Assembly: GCA_965227445.1 (NCBI GenBank)
Contig: OZ245751.1
Coordinates: forward strand, 434,001 to 498,000
Length of the DNA: 64,000 nt
DNA from: DT-110 sp030148525
GTDB taxonomy: Bacteria > Bacteroidota > Bacteroidia > Chitinophagales > Saprospiraceae
Direction: 5' to 3'
The translations under genes and the position numbers were made by a program. Within the stretch, counting starts at the first letter, position 1, and each line of letters begins with the position of its first letter. The notes below the pieces were generated by a model. It saw only the letters and a list, made by a program, of their open reading frames with translations, was not told the DNA's origin and ran no database searches. Below are positions 49,145 through 59,887 of the stretch, in pieces.

Positions 49145-50668
49145 ATGAAACTTATAACTAAATGTTCACTCCTTCTCGGGTTAGTACTAACTTTTAGTGC
49201 GTGTACCGATCTGGAAGAGACGCTGAACGAAGACCTAACTCGCCAGGAAGCAGAGGCTTTCCTGAATGCGAATACGGATGTAGGTGCACTTTTGCAATCA
49301 GCATACGATGGTTTGCGACTGCCCTACATGGACCAATCCCGTTTCTGGGCTGCTCAGGAGCACACCTCGGATGAGGTTATTGGGCCAACCCGGGGTCCCG
49401 ACTGGGATGATAACGGTATTTGGCGCGTATTGCACGATCACACTTGGGGGGCTGATCACTCATTTTTGGAAAGTACTTTCAACGAATTGCTGCAAGTAGT
49501 ATTTACTACTACCAATATTCTGACCTTCGAGACGACACCTTCCGAGGCTGCACAAGCTCGTTTTTTGCGTGCTTTTGTTATGCTTTCGCTGGTTGATGGT
49601 TGGGGGCAGGTGCCTTTCCGCCAGCCTGGTGATAACCTGCTCGAGCCACCAACGGTACTCTCGGGCGGAGAAGCTGTTGATTTCATTATTTCGGAGGCTC
49701 AAGATATCATTTCGGATCTTCCGGAAGGACCAGCTACAGTTGCTAATAAGGATGCCGCACGAGCCCTCCTTATGAAGGCGTACTTGAACAAAGGTGCTTT
49801 CGCTAATCGCGAAAACCCAACCTTTGATGCCGGCGACATGAATCAGGTCATCTCTCTGGCCGATGAAATCATAAATTCCGGCAAGTACTCTCTGGCCGAA
49901 AATTACTTTGATAATTTTGCGCCCAACAACGATGTAGTCTCTACCGAGAATATCTTTACCGGTGAGAATATCGGTGGGTCAAACTCCGGTAATGTGCGCT
50001 CACGCTGGTTCTGCACGCTGCACTATAACCAGAATCCATCCGGTTGGAACGGCTTTACAACTATTGCCGATTTCTATAACAAATTTGATGAGAACGATCC
50101 ACGTGCCGAGATGGACTACGAGGGTATGACCAATATCAGTGGTATCAATGCCGGTTTCCTGGTAGGGCAGCAGTTTGACGCTGATGGCAATGCACTGGAA
50201 GATCGCCGCGGCAACGCGCTGGCTTTTACCGAAGATGTTTCTCTGGTTGAAACAGGTAATGACCTGGAGATTACAGGTGTGCGGGTGATTAAGTACCCGA
50301 TCGACTACGTAAACGGCGATAATGCCGATAATGACTACGTATTCTACCGTCTGGCTGACGTTATGCTGATGAAAGCCGAAGCCTTACTGCGTACCGGTGA
50401 TGCCGGACAAGCTTTGGATATCGTAAACGAAATTCGCACCACTCGCGGGGTAGAACCTTTTGCCGAGTTAACCCTCGACAACCTACTCGATGAGCGCGGC
50501 CGCGAATTGTACTGGGAAGGGCACCGTCGTCAGGACCTGATTCGTTTCGGTGAGTTCCTTGGAACCTGGAACGAGAAACCTGCTTCTGGCCCCGAGCGTC
50601 TGTTGTTTGCCATTCCTCCAACGGCACTGGCAGTTAATCCTAACCTGACGCAAAACCCTGGCTACTAA
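49145..50668 (+). CDS. SusD/RagB-family lipoprotein
   Basis: 507 residues from ATG 49145, chosen for the lipoprotein signal (MKLITKCSLLLGLVLTFSAC). TPR-like helices carry SusD marks: ARFLRAFVMLSLVDGWGQVPF, AARALLMKAYLNKGAF, YRLADVMLMKAEALLRTGDAGQALDIVNEIRTTRGV and the C-terminal LLDERGRELYWEGHRRQDLIRFG. It sits on the outer membrane as the substrate-binding lid for the SusC barrel encoded just upstream. A hairpin terminator or attenuator follows. Confidence 0.95.
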   Translation: MKLITKCSLLLGLVLTFSACTDLEETLNEDLTRQEAEAFLNANTDVGALLQSAYDGLRLPYMDQSRFWAAQEHTSDEVIGPTRGPDWDDNGIWRVLHDHTWGADHSFLESTFNELLQVVFTTTNILTFETTPSEAAQARFLRAFVMLSLVDGWGQVPFRQPGDNLLEPPTVLSGGEAVDFIISEAQDIISDLPEGPATVANKDAARALLMKAYLNKGAFANRENPTFDAGDMNQVISLADEIINSGKYSLAENYFDNFAPNNDVVSTENIFTGENIGGSNSGNVRSRWFCTLHYNQNPSGWNGFTTIADFYNKFDENDPRAEMDYEGMTNISGINAGFLVGQQFDADGNALEDRRGNALAFTEDVSLVETGNDLEITGVRVIKYPIDYVNGDNADNDYVFYRLADVMLMKAEALLRTGDAGQALDIVNEIRTTRGVEPFAELTLDNLLDERGRELYWEGHRRQDLIRFGEFLGTWNEKPASGPERLLFAIPPTALAVNPNLTQNPGY

Positions 50669-50721
50669 GCCAATTTACGATAAATGATGCTTTCGCCGAA
50701 TGGCGATTAGGATCGCTAATG

Positions 50722-50758
50722 GAAAGGTCATTCGGTCTCCGGATGACCTTTCTTTTTT
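50722..50758 (+). terminator. hairpin with T-tract after susD
   Basis: GAAAGGTCAT (50722-50731) pairs with ATGACCTTTC (50743-50752); an inner CGG/CCG adds to the loop, and TTTTTT follows. It lies 54 bp after susD and may reduce or stop transcription into the downstream CRTAC1 genes. Confidence 0.82.
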
Positions 50759-50894
50759 AAACGGTAGGTTGGACCTGTATGATTTTATAAGATGCAAAGG
50801 ATCTCCTCCCGGTACAGAGTACTTAGCAAACAGGTCGGCCAACCTCACATTTTTTTACCTTACACGGTCAAATTCTATTCTTCATTTGATCATA

Positions 50895-53800
50895 ATGAAG
50901 CCTATGAGACAACTAATCTGCGGCTTATTGGTGTTCTTTGCATGGTCTTGCCAAAAAGACGATACCAGCACCACCCAAGTCTTTGAATTGCTGGATCCGC
51001 AACGCACGGGCATTCAATTCAGTAACACCATTGAACACACCGAAGACTTCAACATCTTCAGCTACCGTAATTTCTACAACGGAGGTGGAGTTTCCATGGG
51101 TGATGTTAATAATGATGGCCTCATCGATGTCTATATGACAGCCAATATGGGCCCCAATAAGCTCTATTTGAATCAGGGCGACCTTCGGTTTGAGGATGTT
51201 ACCCAACAAGCCGGTGTAGCCGGTAACAAGGGCTGGAGTACGGGAGTAGTCATGGTCGACATCAACCAGGATGATCTGCTCGATATATACGTCTGTAATG
51301 CAGGTTATGTGGAAGGCGACGATCAGGCGAATGAACTATTCATCAATCAGGGTGACGGCACCTTTCGGGAGGCGGCTGCCGAGTTTGGCCTCAATGAACG
51401 GGGCTATACCACCCACGCAGCCTTCTTCGATTACGACCTCGATGGTGACCTCGATGCCTACATCCTCAACAATAGCTTTATTCCCGTCAATACGCTGAAC
51501 TACAGTAATAAAAGAGATTTGCGGGCCGAAGACTGGCCCGTAAAGGACTTCCTTAAAGGCGGTGGTGATAAGCTGCTGCGCAACGATGGCGGCCAGTTCG
51601 TCGATGTCAGTGAAGAAGCCGGCATCTACGGTAGCCTGGTCGGGTTCGGCCTGGGCATCACCGTCGGCGACATCAACGGGGATATGCTCCCCGATATGTA
51701 CGTGTCAAACGACTTTTTCGAGCGGGACTACCTCTACATCAACCAGGGGGACGGCACCTTTAAAGAAGATATCAATAACTGGATGCAGCACATCAGCCTG
51801 GCCTCCATGGGAGCCGATATGGCTGATTTGAATAACGATGGTTATCCCGAGGTTTTCGTGACGGAAATGCTGCCCGAAACCGATTACCGTCGCAAGTCCA
51901 CCGTCACTTTCGAGAATTACAATACGTATTACCTGAAAGTACAGCGCGATTTCGGTCACCAATACATGCAAAACACCCTCCAGCTCAACAATAAGAATCA
52001 GACCTTCAGCGAGATCGCCTACTTCAGCGGTGTGGCCGCGTCGGAATGGAGTTGGGGAGCATTGCTATTTGATGTCGACAACGACGGATATCGCGACTTA
52101 TACGTATGTAATGGGGTATACCAGGATGTGACCGATCAGGATTTCATGGATTTCTTCGCCAATGACGTTGCCCAAAAACTGGCCCTGACCGGTGAAAAAG
52201 AGGAAATGCAAAGCATCATCGACCGCATGCCTTCCGAGCCGCAAAAAAACAAGTTGTTCCGGAATCGTGGCGATATGACGTTCGAAGATATTGGTGAGCA
52301 GTGGGGCATCGACCAGCCCTCCTTCTCCAATGGTGCCGCTTATGGTGACCTGGATAATGACGGCGACCTGGATATGGTCATTAATAACCTGAACATGGAA
52401 TCCTATGTGTTCGAAAACCAATCCAACGAAATATTTGATCACCACTACCTGACGGTTGACCTGCGGGGAGCTGCCCCTAATACCAGAGCCATTGGGGCCA
52501 AGGTGCAGTTGTACCGGAACGATGAGGTACTCAATTTCCAGATGATCCCTTCCCGGGGCTTTCAATCCTCCATCGATTATCGCATGACCTTTGGTCTGGG
52601 AAATTCTCCCGGACTGGATTCCATGGTAGTCGTCTGGCCGGATCGCACCCAAAGCGTATACACCAACGTACCCGTTGATACCATATTGACCCTTCGCTAC
52701 TCCGATGCCCGGCGCATCAATTACCAGCCCGAATGGATTTTGCCGGAAGGCGAACCTGATAATCGACTGTTCCAGGTACAGCCCGTCGACCTGGCAACGC
52801 ATCGCGAAGATGAATACGTGGACTTTTTTCAGGAAGGCTTAACTATTCGAATGCTGTCGCGGGAAGGCCCCTGCACAGCCACTGGTGATGTAAATGGAGA
52901 TGGTGCCGAAGATCTGTTTGTGGGTGGTGCGGCCGGCCAGGCAGCAACACTGTATGTGCAGCAAGATGGCCAATTGGTCCCCCAGTCCAATGCTGGTTTT
53001 ACCCTGTACGCTGATTTTGAAGATACCGCTGCCGAATTTCTGGATGTTGATAATGATGGCGACCTGGACCTCTTCGTAGGGTCAGGAGGGAATCATCGCC
53101 CCTTACGCGACCGCCTGATGCAGGATCGCCTTTACCTGAACGACGGCTCCGGAAGATTCACCCTTTCCCCCAGCGCCATTCCGGTCAATGGCTTCAATAC
53201 CGGTGCGGTATTAGCTTTAGATGTCAATGAAGATGGGTTTCAGGACCTGGTCGTTGCCAGCCGTTCGGTACCCCAGCAATACGGCACTGCTCCTATTTCG
53301 TATTTGTTTATAAATCAGGGTGATGGCTCCTTTAGTGATGCTACCGAGGCCACGGCTCCCGATTTGTTGCGTGCCGGTATGCTTACCGATGTACAAGCGG
53401 CTGACCTGAATGATGATGGACGAATAGAGCTCATTTTAGTCGGGGAATGGATGGCTCCGATGGTGCTGACCTGGAACGGACAGGCTTTTGAGCCATTTTC
53501 TGCCGGACTGGGGGCCTATGCCGGTTGGTGGAATACCCTGGAAGTTGCGGATATCGATGGCGATGGGGACCAGGATCTGGTCATGGGTAATCGTGGTGAG
53601 AATTTTTATTTCACCGGTTCCCCGGAAAAACCTGCCAAACTGTGGCTGGCCGATTTCGACAATAATAAAACCGTGGAAAAGATTATCACCTACACAGTGG
53701 ACGGCAAAGACAAACCCGTCGTTACCAAACGGGAACTGACCGGTCAGTTGCCGGCGCTAAAAAAACAGAACCTGAAGCACTCGGATTATGCTGATCGGTC

Positions 53801-54230
53801 CATTCAGGAGCTTTTCGATGCCAAGGTATTGGCGAAAGCCAGGGTATTGGAAGGGACGTATTTCAAATCAGCCATTGCCCTGAATAATGGAGACGGTCAG
53901 TTTGACCTGCAGGCCTTGCCCGCGGAGGTGCAATTTTCCTGTGTCTGTGATATCTACTGCACCGACCTCAATCAGGATAATCAACCAGATCTGGTCCTGG
54001 CCGGTAATGATAATGGATTTATGCCTCAGTTTTCCAAATTGGATGCCAGCTATGGACACGTACTCTTAAACGAAGGTAACGGAAATTTCCGCCGCCTGGA
54101 CAACCGCGATTCCGGTTTCTTTGTGGAAGGAGAGGTGCGGGCTATAACAGATGTACGCCTGGGCGATGATACTTACCTGTTGGTAGGACGAAATAATGCC
54201 GCTCCTAAGTTGTTCAAGTTTTTACAATAA
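50895..54230 (+). CDS. CRTAC1-family FG-GAP/VCBS repeat lipoprotein with ASPIC/UnbV domain (first)
   Basis: 1111 residues from ATG 50895 (MKPMRQLICGLLVFFAWSC, lipobox Cys 19). Many FG-GAP/VCBS blades show the Ca-binding D-x-N-x-D-G-x-x-D pattern, e.g. MGDVNNDGLIDVYMTANMG and VDINQDDLLDIYVCNAG. An ASPIC/UnbV segment at the middle (DLRGAAPNTRAIGAKVQLY) follows. The second half holds another set of FG-GAP blades. Such proteins are surface lipoproteins linked to SusC/D loci and bind ligand or partner proteins; no catalytic role is established. Confidence 0.92.
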   Translation: MKPMRQLICGLLVFFAWSCQKDDTSTTQVFELLDPQRTGIQFSNTIEHTEDFNIFSYRNFYNGGGVSMGDVNNDGLIDVYMTANMGPNKLYLNQGDLRFEDVTQQAGVAGNKGWSTGVVMVDINQDDLLDIYVCNAGYVEGDDQANELFINQGDGTFREAAAEFGLNERGYTTHAAFFDYDLDGDLDAYILNNSFIPVNTLNYSNKRDLRAEDWPVKDFLKGGGDKLLRNDGGQFVDVSEEAGIYGSLVGFGLGITVGDINGDMLPDMYVSNDFFERDYLYINQGDGTFKEDINNWMQHISLASMGADMADLNNDGYPEVFVTEMLPETDYRRKSTVTFENYNTYYLKVQRDFGHQYMQNTLQLNNKNQTFSEIAYFSGVAASEWSWGALLFDVDNDGYRDLYVCNGVYQDVTDQDFMDFFANDVAQKLALTGEKEEMQSIIDRMPSEPQKNKLFRNRGDMTFEDIGEQWGIDQPSFSNGAAYGDLDNDGDLDMVINNLNMESYVFENQSNEIFDHHYLTVDLRGAAPNTRAIGAKVQLYRNDEVLNFQMIPSRGFQSSIDYRMTFGLGNSPGLDSMVVVWPDRTQSVYTNVPVDTILTLRYSDARRINYQPEWILPEGEPDNRLFQVQPVDLATHREDEYVDFFQEGLTIRMLSREGPCTATGDVNGDGAEDLFVGGAAGQAATLYVQQDGQLVPQSNAGFTLYADFEDTAAEFLDVDNDGDLDLFVGSGGNHRPLRDRLMQDRLYLNDGSGRFTLSPSAIPVNGFNTGAVLALDVNEDGFQDLVVASRSVPQQYGTAPISYLFINQGDGSFSDATEATAPDLLRAGMLTDVQAADLNDDGRIELILVGEWMAPMVLTWNGQAFEPFSAGLGAYAGWWNTLEVADIDGDGDQDLVMGNRGENFYFTGSPEKPAKLWLADFDNNKTVEKIITYTVDGKDKPVVTKRELTGQLPALKKQNLKHSDYADRSIQELFDAKVLAKARVLEGTYFKSAIALNNGDGQFDLQALPAEVQFSCVCDIYCTDLNQDNQPDLVLAGNDNGFMPQFSKLDASYGHVLLNEGNGNFRRLDNRDSGFFVEGEVRAITDVRLGDDTYLLVGRNNAAPKLFKFLQ

Positions 54231-54251
54231 ACGCACAAGATATTATCCGCT

Positions 54252-57200
54252 ATGATCACCAAGCGACTGCTGCTCTTTTATCTGTTTGTGGGCATGTTCC
54301 TGTTCACTTCTTGTGAGTCCTCGCGAGGAACCGCAGAAGTCTCAGGTCCACCTCCCTTCAAAATGATTAACGGAGCGGAACTGGGACTGGATTTCTCCAA
54401 CGAATTAGAGCAGACCAGCGAATTCAATGTCTTCAACTATATGTACTTCTTCAATGGGGGAGGAGTAGCTGCGGGTGATTTCAATCAGGATGGTATGCCC
54501 GATCTGTATTTCACCAGCAATATGGAATCCAACCGTCTTTTTCTGAATAAAGGCGACCTGCAGTTCGAAGATGCAACCGAACAAGCCGGCGTTGCCGGAA
54601 GCGGTGGCTGGAAAACCGGCGCCAGTGTGGTGGACATCAACCAGGACGGTTTATTGGACATCTACGTCAGCCAGATGGGCGATTTCCAGACGGTGGAGGG
54701 ACGCAATCAGTTATTCGTCTGCCGGGAAATTGTCGATGGTATACCCCGTTTTGAGGAGAAGGCCGCCGATTACGGACTCGATTTTGTAGCCTTTGGTACC
54801 CAGGCAGCTTTTTTCGATTACGATTTGGATGGGGACCTCGATTGTTTCCTGCTCAACCATTCGCTGCACGCAAATGGCACCTTTGGCAAGCGCAAGGTCT
54901 TTGACGATACCCACCCACAGGCTGGTGATCGACTCCTACGCAACGACAATGGGCGCTTTGTGGATGTAACCACCAAGGCTGGTATCTACAGCACGGTCAT
55001 TGGATATGGATTAGGCGTGGCTACCGGGGATATCAACCTCGATGGCTGGCCCGATATATACGTTGGCAACGATTTTCACGAAAACGACTACCTCTATCTG
55101 AACCAACAGGACGGTACATTCAAGGAGGTGCTCACGGAGCAAGTGCGCCACACCAGCCGTTTTTCCATGGGCGTCGATGTGGCCGATATCAATAACGATG
55201 GCTTCAATGAAGTCATCTCCCTGGATATGCTTCCCGAAGATCCCTACATCCTGAAGAGCTCGCTGGCTGAGGATTCCTACAGTATTTTCAACTTTAAGCT
55301 GGGGTATGGCTATAACCACCAATACTCCCGGAATAATCTGCAATTAAATCGCGGGGACAGCACCTTTAGCGAGATCGGCATTTACTCGGGGGTCTTTGCC
55401 ACCGATTGGTCCTGGGCACCGCTGTTCTTTGATTACGATCACGATGGACTGAAAGATCTATTTATTTCCAACGGCATCCCGCGCCGGATGAACGATATCG
55501 ATTACGTCAACTACCGGGCTAATAACGAAATCCGCTGGAAACAGCAGACCAACAATCTGGAAGAAGAAGACCTGACGGTGGTGGAAAAAATGCCCCGCAT
55601 TAAGCTGGCTAATAAATTTTACCGGAACCTGGGTGACCTTCGTTTCGATGATGTATCCCGGCGGGTAGCGGATGCTCAGCCCACCTTCTCCAACGGCGCG
55701 GTGACGGTCGATCTGGACGGGGATGGTGACCTGGACGTGGTGGTCAACAATATTGAAGATGCTCCTTCGGTCTACCAGAATTTACTCATGGAGCAGGAGT
55801 CCGACGCCCCCCGCGATTACCTGCGTTTCGAATTGTCGGGCCCCGCAGGTAATCGTCAGGGGATTGGTACCCGGGCTATTTTATTCCGGGATGACCAAAA
55901 GCTATACTTCGAATACTTTCCGGTGCGCGGCTATCAGTCCAGTGCACTGGTCCCCTTTCACATTCCCGTGGGTGATGCCTCGGACATTGACAGTCTCTTG
56001 TTGATCTGGCCGGATAATTCGGTGCAATCCATCGAAGGGCCAACCTTCAACGCCCTGGAAAAGGTCACTTGGTCGGAAGGATTACCAACCTTCGATTGGT
56101 CAGCTTTTGCCGAAAGGCCGGAGCCTCCTTTCACCTTTCGGGAAAAAACAACGGACGTTGGCATCGACTATGTGCACACCGAAAATGACTTTGTGGAGTT
56201 CAATCGGGAAGGCTTAATTCCCTTTATGGTATCGGCCGAAGGACCCGGCGTAGCCATCGGTGACCTGAATCAGGATGGCCGGGATGATATTTTCCTGGGC
56301 TCTTCCAAGCGTACCCAGAGTCGTATTTATCTACAGCAAGCTGATGGTAGCTACCTGGACGCTTCGCCGGCTGCTTTGTTACGGGATAGTATTTTTGAAG
56401 ATGTGGATGCCGCTATGGCCGACCTGGATCAGGATGGCCTTACGGATATCGTGGTGGCAGCCGGTGGGAATGAATATTGGGCCAGCCAGGATCCACGCCG
56501 GCAACGCATATACTGGAATCAGGGCAACGGGTCATTCACTGTGGATACCGCCGCTTTTGGCGAAACCTTTATGACGGGTGCTTCGGTAGAGGTGACTGAT
56601 ATAAATGGTGATGGTCTGCCCGATGTTTTTCTGGGTGCTCGCGCCGTACCCTGGAACTACGGTAAAACGCCGCGTTCGTACATATTCCTGAATAAGGGCG
56701 AGGGGGGCTTCGAAGACGTCACTAACCGTATGGCTCCGGGCCTGGGCGAGGTTGGTATGATTCGCGATGCCAGCTGGGTAGACCTGGATCAGGATGAAGA
56801 CCCTGACCTGCTGCTGGCCCTCGATTGGGGGGCCGTTACGGCTTTTATCAATAAAAATGGCCGGTTGGTGAAGAAAGTCCTTTGGGAAGAACACGGCTGG
56901 TGGAATGTGGTGCGCACCGCCGATCCGGATGGCGACGGCGACCTCGATATCCTGGTCGGAGGAATAGGGGCTAATGCCAAACTGCAACCTACCTCCGAAG
57001 AGCCAGTGCGGTTGTATATCAACGATTTTGACGATAACGATCAGATCGATCAGATCCTGACGTATTACCTGAAGGGAAAGGAATACCCCTTTGCCACCTA
57101 TGCCGAACTCACCAAGCAATTGCCCCCGTTGAAGAAGGAATATTTGTTTGCCAAAGACCTGGCCGCCGCCGAGTTGGCCGATATTTTCGGGGCCGCTAAA

Positions 57201-57611
57201 TTGCGTCAGGCCGAAGTGCTGCACGTGGATGAAGCCCGTCACCTCTATCTGGAAAACCAGGGAGATGGTACCTACAAAAAACACGTGTTACCCGAGGAGC
57301 TTCAGTTTTCTACCATTAACGATTTGTGGCCCATGGATCTGGATCAGGACGGGCAGCCGGAATGGATCGTTGGTGGCAACTTTTACCGCAATAATATTGA
57401 AATGGGCCGCTACGATGCCAGTTACGGTAATGTGCTGGATTTTGACGCGCAAGGTAATGCGACGGTGTTCCCCCTTGGTGATATTCGTCTGGAGGGCGTG
57501 GTACAAAACATCCGTTCCTTGCGCATCAATGGTGAGGAATACGTGTTAATCGTGCGAAACGACGGTCCGGTCCGCGTGTTACAAGCTGGCGTCCCCAAGT
57601 TGAATTTGTAA
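54252..57611 (+). CDS. CRTAC1-family FG-GAP/VCBS repeat lipoprotein with ASPIC/UnbV domain (second)
   Basis: 1119 residues, a paralogue of the gene just before it (similar length and same order of domains). The lipoprotein signal is MITKRLLLFYLFVGMFLFTSC. FG-GAP blades include AAGDFNQDGMPDLYFTSNM, VVDINQDGLLDIYVSQMG, VADINNDGFNEVISLDMLPED and an ASPIC/UnbV-type segment (ELSGPAGNRQGIGTRAIL). It begins 22 bp after the first copy and is followed by the GH97 gene. The two may form a complex on SusC/D, as in similar loci. Confidence 0.92.
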   Translation: MITKRLLLFYLFVGMFLFTSCESSRGTAEVSGPPPFKMINGAELGLDFSNELEQTSEFNVFNYMYFFNGGGVAAGDFNQDGMPDLYFTSNMESNRLFLNKGDLQFEDATEQAGVAGSGGWKTGASVVDINQDGLLDIYVSQMGDFQTVEGRNQLFVCREIVDGIPRFEEKAADYGLDFVAFGTQAAFFDYDLDGDLDCFLLNHSLHANGTFGKRKVFDDTHPQAGDRLLRNDNGRFVDVTTKAGIYSTVIGYGLGVATGDINLDGWPDIYVGNDFHENDYLYLNQQDGTFKEVLTEQVRHTSRFSMGVDVADINNDGFNEVISLDMLPEDPYILKSSLAEDSYSIFNFKLGYGYNHQYSRNNLQLNRGDSTFSEIGIYSGVFATDWSWAPLFFDYDHDGLKDLFISNGIPRRMNDIDYVNYRANNEIRWKQQTNNLEEEDLTVVEKMPRIKLANKFYRNLGDLRFDDVSRRVADAQPTFSNGAVTVDLDGDGDLDVVVNNIEDAPSVYQNLLMEQESDAPRDYLRFELSGPAGNRQGIGTRAILFRDDQKLYFEYFPVRGYQSSALVPFHIPVGDASDIDSLLLIWPDNSVQSIEGPTFNALEKVTWSEGLPTFDWSAFAERPEPPFTFREKTTDVGIDYVHTENDFVEFNREGLIPFMVSAEGPGVAIGDLNQDGRDDIFLGSSKRTQSRIYLQQADGSYLDASPAALLRDSIFEDVDAAMADLDQDGLTDIVVAAGGNEYWASQDPRRQRIYWNQGNGSFTVDTAAFGETFMTGASVEVTDINGDGLPDVFLGARAVPWNYGKTPRSYIFLNKGEGGFEDVTNRMAPGLGEVGMIRDASWVDLDQDEDPDLLLALDWGAVTAFINKNGRLVKKVLWEEHGWWNVVRTADPDGDGDLDILVGGIGANAKLQPTSEEPVRLYINDFDDNDQIDQILTYYLKGKEYPFATYAELTKQLPPLKKEYLFAKDLAAAELADIFGAAKLRQAEVLHVDEARHLYLENQGDGTYKKHVLPEELQFSTINDLWPMDLDQDGQPEWIVGGNFYRNNIEMGRYDASYGNVLDFDAQGNATVFPLGDIRLEGVVQNIRSLRINGEEYVLIVRNDGPVRVLQAGVPKLNL

Positions 57612-57636
57612 ACAGCTCTTAAACAGGTAGTTGAAT

Positions 57637-59721
57637 ATGAAACCGTATGCATTAATCTGTGCCACCCTGGCGATTGTTTGTTTAGCTTGCCAGCCACAGT
57701 CTTCCGAAGAAAACTGGGAGGTAACATCCCCGGAAGAGACACTGTCTTTACATTTTATGCTTACGCAAAAAGGTGCACCTGCCTATATCCTGAAACGGGG
57801 TGATATAGTGGTGCTCGATACCAGTGTGGTCGGTGGTTTTTCCTTCCGGGATCAACCCGACCTGGGAGAGGGGCTTTCCGTAACTTCCAGCCGAACTAAT
57901 TCCTTTTCGGAAACCTGGGACATGCCCTGGGGAGAGCAGCGCACCGTCGATAATTCCTATAATGAGCTGGCCGTAGACCTCAGGGAGACGCAAGAGCCTG
58001 GCCGCAGCTTCACAATTACCTTTCGGGTATTTGAAGATGGCATCGGCTTTCGCTATGCATTCCCGGAACAGGAAGGACTCGAAGAGGTGGTTATCACCGA
58101 TGAACACACCCATTTTGCGCTGACGGGCGACCACACCACCTGGTGGATTCCGGGTGACTGGGACATTTACGAGCACCTCTACAATACGACCGCTTTTACG
58201 GACATTGACGCCATTAGTAAACGGGATCATCCCAATTTGGCGCAGACCTATATTCCCGAGAATGCAGTTAATACCCCGGTCACCATGCGTACGGCTGACG
58301 GCCTGCACCTCAGTTTTCACGAGGCGGCCCTCTACGACTACGCGGGTATGACCCTGAAGGTGGATGCCGACAATATGCAATGGGTAAGTGAATTAGTAGG
58401 TGGCCCCGATGACGATACCAAGGCCTTTAAAACGCTTCCCTTTGAAACTCCCTGGCGCACCGTTCAGGTGGCAGAGAAAGCCACCGATCTGATCGCCTCC
58501 AAACTCATTCTGAACCTGAATGAGCCCAACCAGTTGGGGGATGTCAGTTGGTTTACGCCCACCAAGTATATGGGCATTTGGTGGGAAATGCACCTCGGTA
58601 AATCGACCTGGGATATGGCCAGTGGAAAACACGGAGCCACTACTGAAAACGCCAAACGCTACATTGATTTCTGTGCCGAAAATGGTATCGGTGCCCTCCT
58701 GGTGGAAGGCTGGAACACGGGATGGGAGCGTTGGATCGGCTTTCCGGACCGCGAGGGAGTATTTGATTTTGTGACGCCCTATGCTGATTACGATATACAG
58801 GAGGTGGTAGCTTACGGTAAGGAGAAGGGCGTCAACATCATTATGCACCACGAGACCTCGGCGGCCCCCCGCACCTACGAACAGCAACTGGATACGGCTT
58901 TCGCACTGTGCGAGTCCCTGGGTATCCACGCAGTAAAGACCGGCTACGTGGGCCCCATTATTCCCGAAGGTATCCGCCACCACGGTCAGTGGATGGTGAA
59001 TCACTACCAGAAAGTAGTCGAAACGGCGGCTAAACATCAGGTGGCCGTCAATGCGCACGAACCCATCAAAGCGACCGGTAAGCGGCGTACCTGGCCTAAC
59101 ATCATCGCCCGGGAAGGTCTGCGCGGCCAGGAGTTCAACGCCTGGAGTGTCGACATGAATCCGCCCGAGCATACGCTGATCGTACCTTTTACACGTATGC
59201 TGGGTGGGCCGATCGACTTTACACCGGGAATCTTTAATATCAAGTTTGATGAGTACAAGCCCGATAATCAGGTAAATACTACCCTGGCTAAGCAACTCTC
59301 CTTGTACGTATTGCTGTACAGTCCCGTCCAAATGGCTGCTGACCTGCCCGAACATTACGAAGGGCAACCTGCCTTTCAGTTTATCCGGGACGTAGCTGTG
59401 GATTGGGATGAATCCGTCATGCTCAATGGCGAGGTGGGCGATTACCTGACCATTGCCCGCAAGGAGCGCGATGGCGATCGCTGGTTCCTGGGGAGTGCCA
59501 CCGATGAGGAAGGCCGTTCCTTTTCCGTGACCTTGGATTTCCTGGACCCGGATAAGACGTACAAAGCGACCACCTATTGCGATGGGAAAGATGCTCACTG
59601 GAATGACAATCCACTGGCCATTGATATTAAAGAACAGGTGGTTGATGCAACCACCGAATTGCCCATCGTTTTGGCACCGGGCGGAGGAGCAGCTGTTTCT
59701 TTTGTACCCGTTGATGAATAA
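57637..59721 (+). CDS. GH97-family glycosidase, SusB-like lipoprotein
   Basis: 694 residues from ATG 57637; the family is about 700. The lipoprotein signal is MKPYALICATLAIVCLAC. The GH97 N-terminal beta-sandwich (about 30-290, SPEETLSLHFML to LILNLNEPN) is followed by the (beta/alpha)8 barrel with YMGIWWEMHLGKSTW, IIMHHETSAAPRTYE, YVGPIIPEGIRHHGQWMV and VNAHEPIKATGKRRTWPN, then REGLRGQEFNAW. The Glu in HHE, HEP and GQE fit the inverting (SusB-like, alpha-glucosidase) subgroup, but the assignment of each catalytic residue is inferred. It probably cleaves alpha-linked oligosaccharides taken up by the SusC/D pair. Confidence 0.9.
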   Translation: MKPYALICATLAIVCLACQPQSSEENWEVTSPEETLSLHFMLTQKGAPAYILKRGDIVVLDTSVVGGFSFRDQPDLGEGLSVTSSRTNSFSETWDMPWGEQRTVDNSYNELAVDLRETQEPGRSFTITFRVFEDGIGFRYAFPEQEGLEEVVITDEHTHFALTGDHTTWWIPGDWDIYEHLYNTTAFTDIDAISKRDHPNLAQTYIPENAVNTPVTMRTADGLHLSFHEAALYDYAGMTLKVDADNMQWVSELVGGPDDDTKAFKTLPFETPWRTVQVAEKATDLIASKLILNLNEPNQLGDVSWFTPTKYMGIWWEMHLGKSTWDMASGKHGATTENAKRYIDFCAENGIGALLVEGWNTGWERWIGFPDREGVFDFVTPYADYDIQEVVAYGKEKGVNIIMHHETSAAPRTYEQQLDTAFALCESLGIHAVKTGYVGPIIPEGIRHHGQWMVNHYQKVVETAAKHQVAVNAHEPIKATGKRRTWPNIIAREGLRGQEFNAWSVDMNPPEHTLIVPFTRMLGGPIDFTPGIFNIKFDEYKPDNQVNTTLAKQLSLYVLLYSPVQMAADLPEHYEGQPAFQFIRDVAVDWDESVMLNGEVGDYLTIARKERDGDRWFLGSATDEEGRSFSVTLDFLDPDKTYKATTYCDGKDAHWNDNPLAIDIKEQVVDATTELPIVLAPGGGAAVSFVPVDE

Positions 59722-59736
59722 TAAAGACCTTCTTTT

Positions 59737-59800
59737 GCCGTAAGGCTGCAAAAGGGAACAGGAAATCGGCCGAAAACTTGCTCCCGGTGTGTTATGTTTG
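59737..59800 (+). promoter_or_regulatory. possible promoter of the haloperoxidase gene
   Basis: A GCCGTAAGGC mini-hairpin (59737-59746) is followed by TATGTTTG (59793-59800), a match to TAnnTTTG 88 bp before the ATG. The best TTG (59778-59780) is only 12 bp before the box, so the -33 part is poor. It may mean that the haloperoxidase gene is also transcribed on its own. Confidence 0.35.
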
Positions 59801-59887
59801 TAAAATAACGTGAGATTGACGGGCTAAGCTATTGCTAAATAACGGAATGTCACCACCTTACGTTACAATAGAATATGAAACAAGCTG

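Noticed and set aside
58393..59751. 452-codon minus-strand frame across the GH97 gene
   Set aside because: Antisense shadow of a clear GH97 enzyme; no domain is recognisable.
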